7,718 nucleotides of DNA from the NCBI GenBank assembly GCA_903922535.1, contig CAIXUF010000319.1, positions 1 through 7,718 of the forward strand, in the 5' to 3' direction. Origin of the DNA: Candidatus Hydrogenedentota bacterium. GTDB taxonomy: Bacteria > Hydrogenedentota > Hydrogenedentia > Hydrogenedentiales > CAITNO01. Positions 6,567 through 7,718 of this stretch are shown here, piece by piece; position 1 is the first letter of the stretch, and every line of letters begins with the position of its first letter. The notes under the pieces were generated by a model that saw nothing but the letters and a program-made list of their open reading frames with translations, did no database searches and had not been told where the DNA came from. The translations under genes were made by a program, and so were the position numbers.

Positions 6567-6593
6567 CCGGAAGCGGCCTTATGGCCGCGACGG
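6567..6593 (+). promoter_or_regulatory. Leader hairpin of the small Met-rich gene
   Basis: GCGGCC (6573-6578) and GGCCGC (6583-6588) pair perfectly around a TTAT tetraloop. CCG (6567-6569) and CGG (6591-6593) add three pairs beyond a purine-rich GAA/GA internal loop. The structure ends 15 bases before the ribosome binding site at 6609, so it would lie in the 5' leader. It could stabilise the RNA or affect translation. The poor T content after it argues against termination. Confidence 0.35.
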
Positions 6594-6621
6594 TCTGGTT
6601 TGGGCACCAAAGGATGTAGTC

Positions 6622-6729
6622 ATGATGAACCATGTGTTTGGCGGCATGATGTCCGGTATTGGCGGTTTTCTTTCCTTCATGGCGCAGATGATGCAGCGCA
6701 TGTTCCAATTCATGTTCGGCTGGCTCTGA
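6622..6729 (+). CDS. Methionine-rich hydrophobic small protein, 35 aa
   Basis: The frame opens at 6538, but the start is placed at the ATG-ATG pair at 6622 because AAAGGA (6609-6614) lies 7 bases before it and the upstream residues are Arg-rich and unlike the rest. The 35-residue product is unusual: nine Met (26%), six Phe and five Gly, with only one Arg and one His and no Lys, Asp or Glu. It reads MMNHVFGGMMSGIGGFL at the start, and QMMQRMFQFMFGWL forms an amphipathic or hydrophobic C-terminal half. I do not recognise the family. It may be a one-helix membrane peptide, a membrane-active peptide, or a Met-rich metal-binding (copper-like) peptide; the sequence does not decide. It stands alone between two divergent promoter regions and is about 265 bases upstream of serA, which has its own promoter. 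Confidence 0.55.
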   Translation: MMNHVFGGMMSGIGGFLSFMAQMMQRMFQFMFGWL

Positions 6730-6750
6730 CGGGGCCTTTTTGCGCTCAAA

Positions 6751-6762
6751 GGTTGGCCAACC
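6751..6762. repeat. Perfect 12-base palindrome
   Basis: GGTTGGCCAACC is self-complementary, lies 21 bases past the small Met-rich gene's stop and about 35 bases upstream of the serA -35. Its position suits an upstream regulator site for serA, but no factor can be named. Confidence 0.3.
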
Positions 6763-6797
6763 CCCGATCCCGGGTTGACGCCTGTTTGCGCCCAGGT

Positions 6798-6827
6798 TTG
6801 ACAATCGAGAAGTTTTTCCTTTATTAT
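6798..6827 (+). promoter_or_regulatory. Sigma-70-type promoter of serA
   Basis: A perfect TTGACA (6798-6803) is followed after 18 bases by TATTAT (6822-6827), a 5/6 match to TATAAT. The spacer and -10 region are AT-rich in a GC-rich context. Transcription would start near 6834, leaving a leader of about 160 bases before the serA ATG. Confidence 0.7.
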
Positions 6828-6836
6828 GCACGCCAT

Positions 6837-6872
6837 CGGGAGTTGGTCGGCTTTTCAGACGGCCAATTCCCG
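6837..6872 (+). promoter_or_regulatory. Stable hairpin at the 5' end of the serA leader RNA
   Basis: CGGGAGTTGGTCG (6837-6849) and CGGCCAATTCCCG (6860-6872) form a continuous 13-pair stem as RNA. Two of the pairs (42/67 and 47/62 in the 6800 numbering) are G-U, closing a 10-base loop. A second stem follows at 6873-6899 (GGAAC/GTTCC plus CCC/GGG with one bulged C). The first stem begins 3-4 bases after the predicted transcription start. It could be a 5' stabilising stem or part of a regulatory leader. No known riboswitch class is recognised. Confidence 0.45.
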
Positions 6873-6993
6873 GGAACCCCTCCCTGGCGGGGGCGTTCCG
6901 TGCCCGTCGGTTCGTTTTCCTGGGCTGTAAACAGTGACCCTTGTTTGTGTTGCGAAAAGCGCGGCCGTGGTGCCGTTGCCGGAGGATGACATC

Positions 6994-7718
6994 ATGCACC
7001 GGATACTCGTTCTGGACAATCTGAGTGAGGAAGGCGTCGAAGTCTTCCGCCATGCCGGGTTTGAGGTGGACGTCAAGCCGCCGCAGAAGCCCGCGGAACT
7101 GGCCGCCATTATCAATGACTATGACGGGCTTGTGGTCCGCAGCGCGACCAAGGTGAACGCGGAGGCCCTTGCCAACGCGACCCGCCTCAAAGTGGTGGGC
7201 CGGGCCGGGGCCGGCACGGACAACATTGACAAGGATGCCGCCACGGAAAAGGGCATCGTGGTCATGAACACGCCCGGCGGCAACACGATCTCGACCTGTG
7301 AGCACACCTTCGCCATGATGCTGGCGCTGTGCCGCAACATTCCCAAGGCGGACGCCTCGATGCACGCGGGCCGCTGGGACCGCAAGGCGTTCATGGGGGC
7401 CGAACTGTTCGGGAAGACCATCGGCATCGTGGGCATGGGCCGTATCGGCGGCGCGCTGGCGAAGCGCGCCAAGGCCTTTGAAATGAAGGTGCTGGCCTTC
7501 GACCCGATCCTGAGCCCGCTCAAGGCGGAGGCGCTGGGCGTGGATCTGGTGGGCATGGAGGAGATCTACGCGAAGTCGGACTTTATCTCCATCCACGCGC
7601 CCAAGTCGGACAAGACGAACAACATGATCAGCATGGCCGAACTGAAGAGGATGAAGCCCAACTGCCGCATCATCAACTGCGCGCGGGGCGGGATCATCAA
7701 CGAGGCGGACCTGGCCGA
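6994..7718 (+). CDS. serA: D-3-phosphoglycerate dehydrogenase, N-terminal 241 codons (cut by window edge)
   Basis: This enzyme oxidises 3-phosphoglycerate to 3-phosphohydroxypyruvate with NAD+, the first committed step of serine biosynthesis, in the cytoplasm. The N-terminal substrate-domain half (about 1-100) contains GLVVRSATKV, GRAGAGTDNID and NTPGGNTISTCEH, all characteristic of SerA. The nucleotide-binding domain contains GMGRIG (147-152, GxGxxG) and Asp170 in LAFDP, which contacts the NAD ribose. NCARGG (228-233) carries the catalytic-site Arg231. The active-site Glu and His, and any C-terminal ASB and ACT regulatory domains, lie beyond the window, so feedback inhibition by serine cannot be judged. 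The start is firm: GGAGG at 6981-6985 lies 8 bases before the ATG. Full-length homologues are usually about 400-530 aa. The main alternative, another D-2-hydroxyacid dehydrogenase, is unlikely given the motifs. Confidence 0.93.
   Translation, partial: MHRILVLDNLSEEGVEVFRHAGFEVDVKPPQKPAELAAIINDYDGLVVRSATKVNAEALANATRLKVVGRAGAGTDNIDKDAATEKGIVVMNTPGGNTISTCEHTFAMMLALCRNIPKADASMHAGRWDRKAFMGAELFGKTIGIVGMGRIGGALAKRAKAFEMKVLAFDPILSPLKAEALGVDLVGMEEIYAKSDFISIHAPKSDKTNNMISMAELKRMKPNCRIINCARGGIINEADLA

Larger units (their letters stand above)
6306..6621. other. Divergent intergenic control region between the sigma operon and the small Met-rich gene
   Basis: This region separates leftward and rightward transcription units. 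It contains the leftward promoter (6330-6358), a strong GC inverted repeat (6385-6409) and a hairpin just before the small plus-strand gene (6567-6593). TATATT at 6495-6500 is a possible rightward -10, within CAGG-N7-CCTG (6490-6504), but no -35 lies at a suitable distance. No open frame here has both a ribosome binding site and a protein-like composition. Confidence 0.5.

Noticed and set aside
6466..7596. A 376-codon minus-strand frame opposite serA
   Set aside because: It overlaps the unmistakable serA frame and the small Met-rich gene. The Arg/His-rich composition and lack of domains mark it as a shadow.

Overview
The window is GC-rich and densely coding. It looks like a chromosomal segment from an uncultured bacterium of the Planctomycetota / Hydrogenedentota / PVC-like group. 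The clues are an ECF sigma factor fused through a membrane helix to a long array of carboxypeptidase-regulatory-like (CnaB/Ig-like) domains, and a small lipoprotein carrying the 'NLKQLGLG..MYANEHN..FP' and 'VLYVDGHVEF' signatures common in pseudopilin-like proteins of those phyla. The phylum call is inference. No transposase, integrase, CRISPR array, tRNA or rRNA is visible.

Layout, left to right. (1) Positions 1-354, minus strand: the N-terminal part of a radical SAM protein, cut by the window edge. (2) Positions 355-774: a gap with a perfect 15-base inverted repeat and little else. (3) Positions 775-903, minus: a 42-residue single-helix membrane protein with a good ribosome binding site. 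A hairpin followed by a T-rich tract (992-1015) separates it from the genes upstream of it. (4) Positions 1061-6290, minus: four closely spaced genes reading leftward. In transcription order they are the sigma-TM-repeat protein (about 1237 aa), a four-helix membrane protein (217 aa), a lipoprotein (159 aa) and a two-CxxC zinc-ribbon protein (73 aa). Gaps are 39, 91 and 30 bases, so they are probably one operon, started from a sigma-70-type promoter at 6330-6358. (5) Positions 6306-6621: a divergent control region with strong inverted repeats. (6) Positions 6622-6729, plus: a 35-residue methionine-rich, Phe/Gly-rich peptide with a clear ribosome binding site. (7) Positions 6994 to the end, plus: serA, the first 241 codons of D-3-phosphoglycerate dehydrogenase, with a near-consensus promoter (6798-6827) and a structured leader of about 160 bases.

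The part most likely to be a new system is the operon led by the sigma fusion. It puts a promoter-recognising sigma factor, a membrane anchor and about ten tandem beta-sandwich-type domains predicted outside the cytoplasm in one chain. It is followed directly by a membrane protein, a lipoprotein and a zinc-ribbon protein, and no separate anti-sigma gene is visible. This would fit a one-protein envelope-sensing transcription switch. The serine-biosynthesis gene on the right and the radical SAM gene on the left look like unrelated neighbours.
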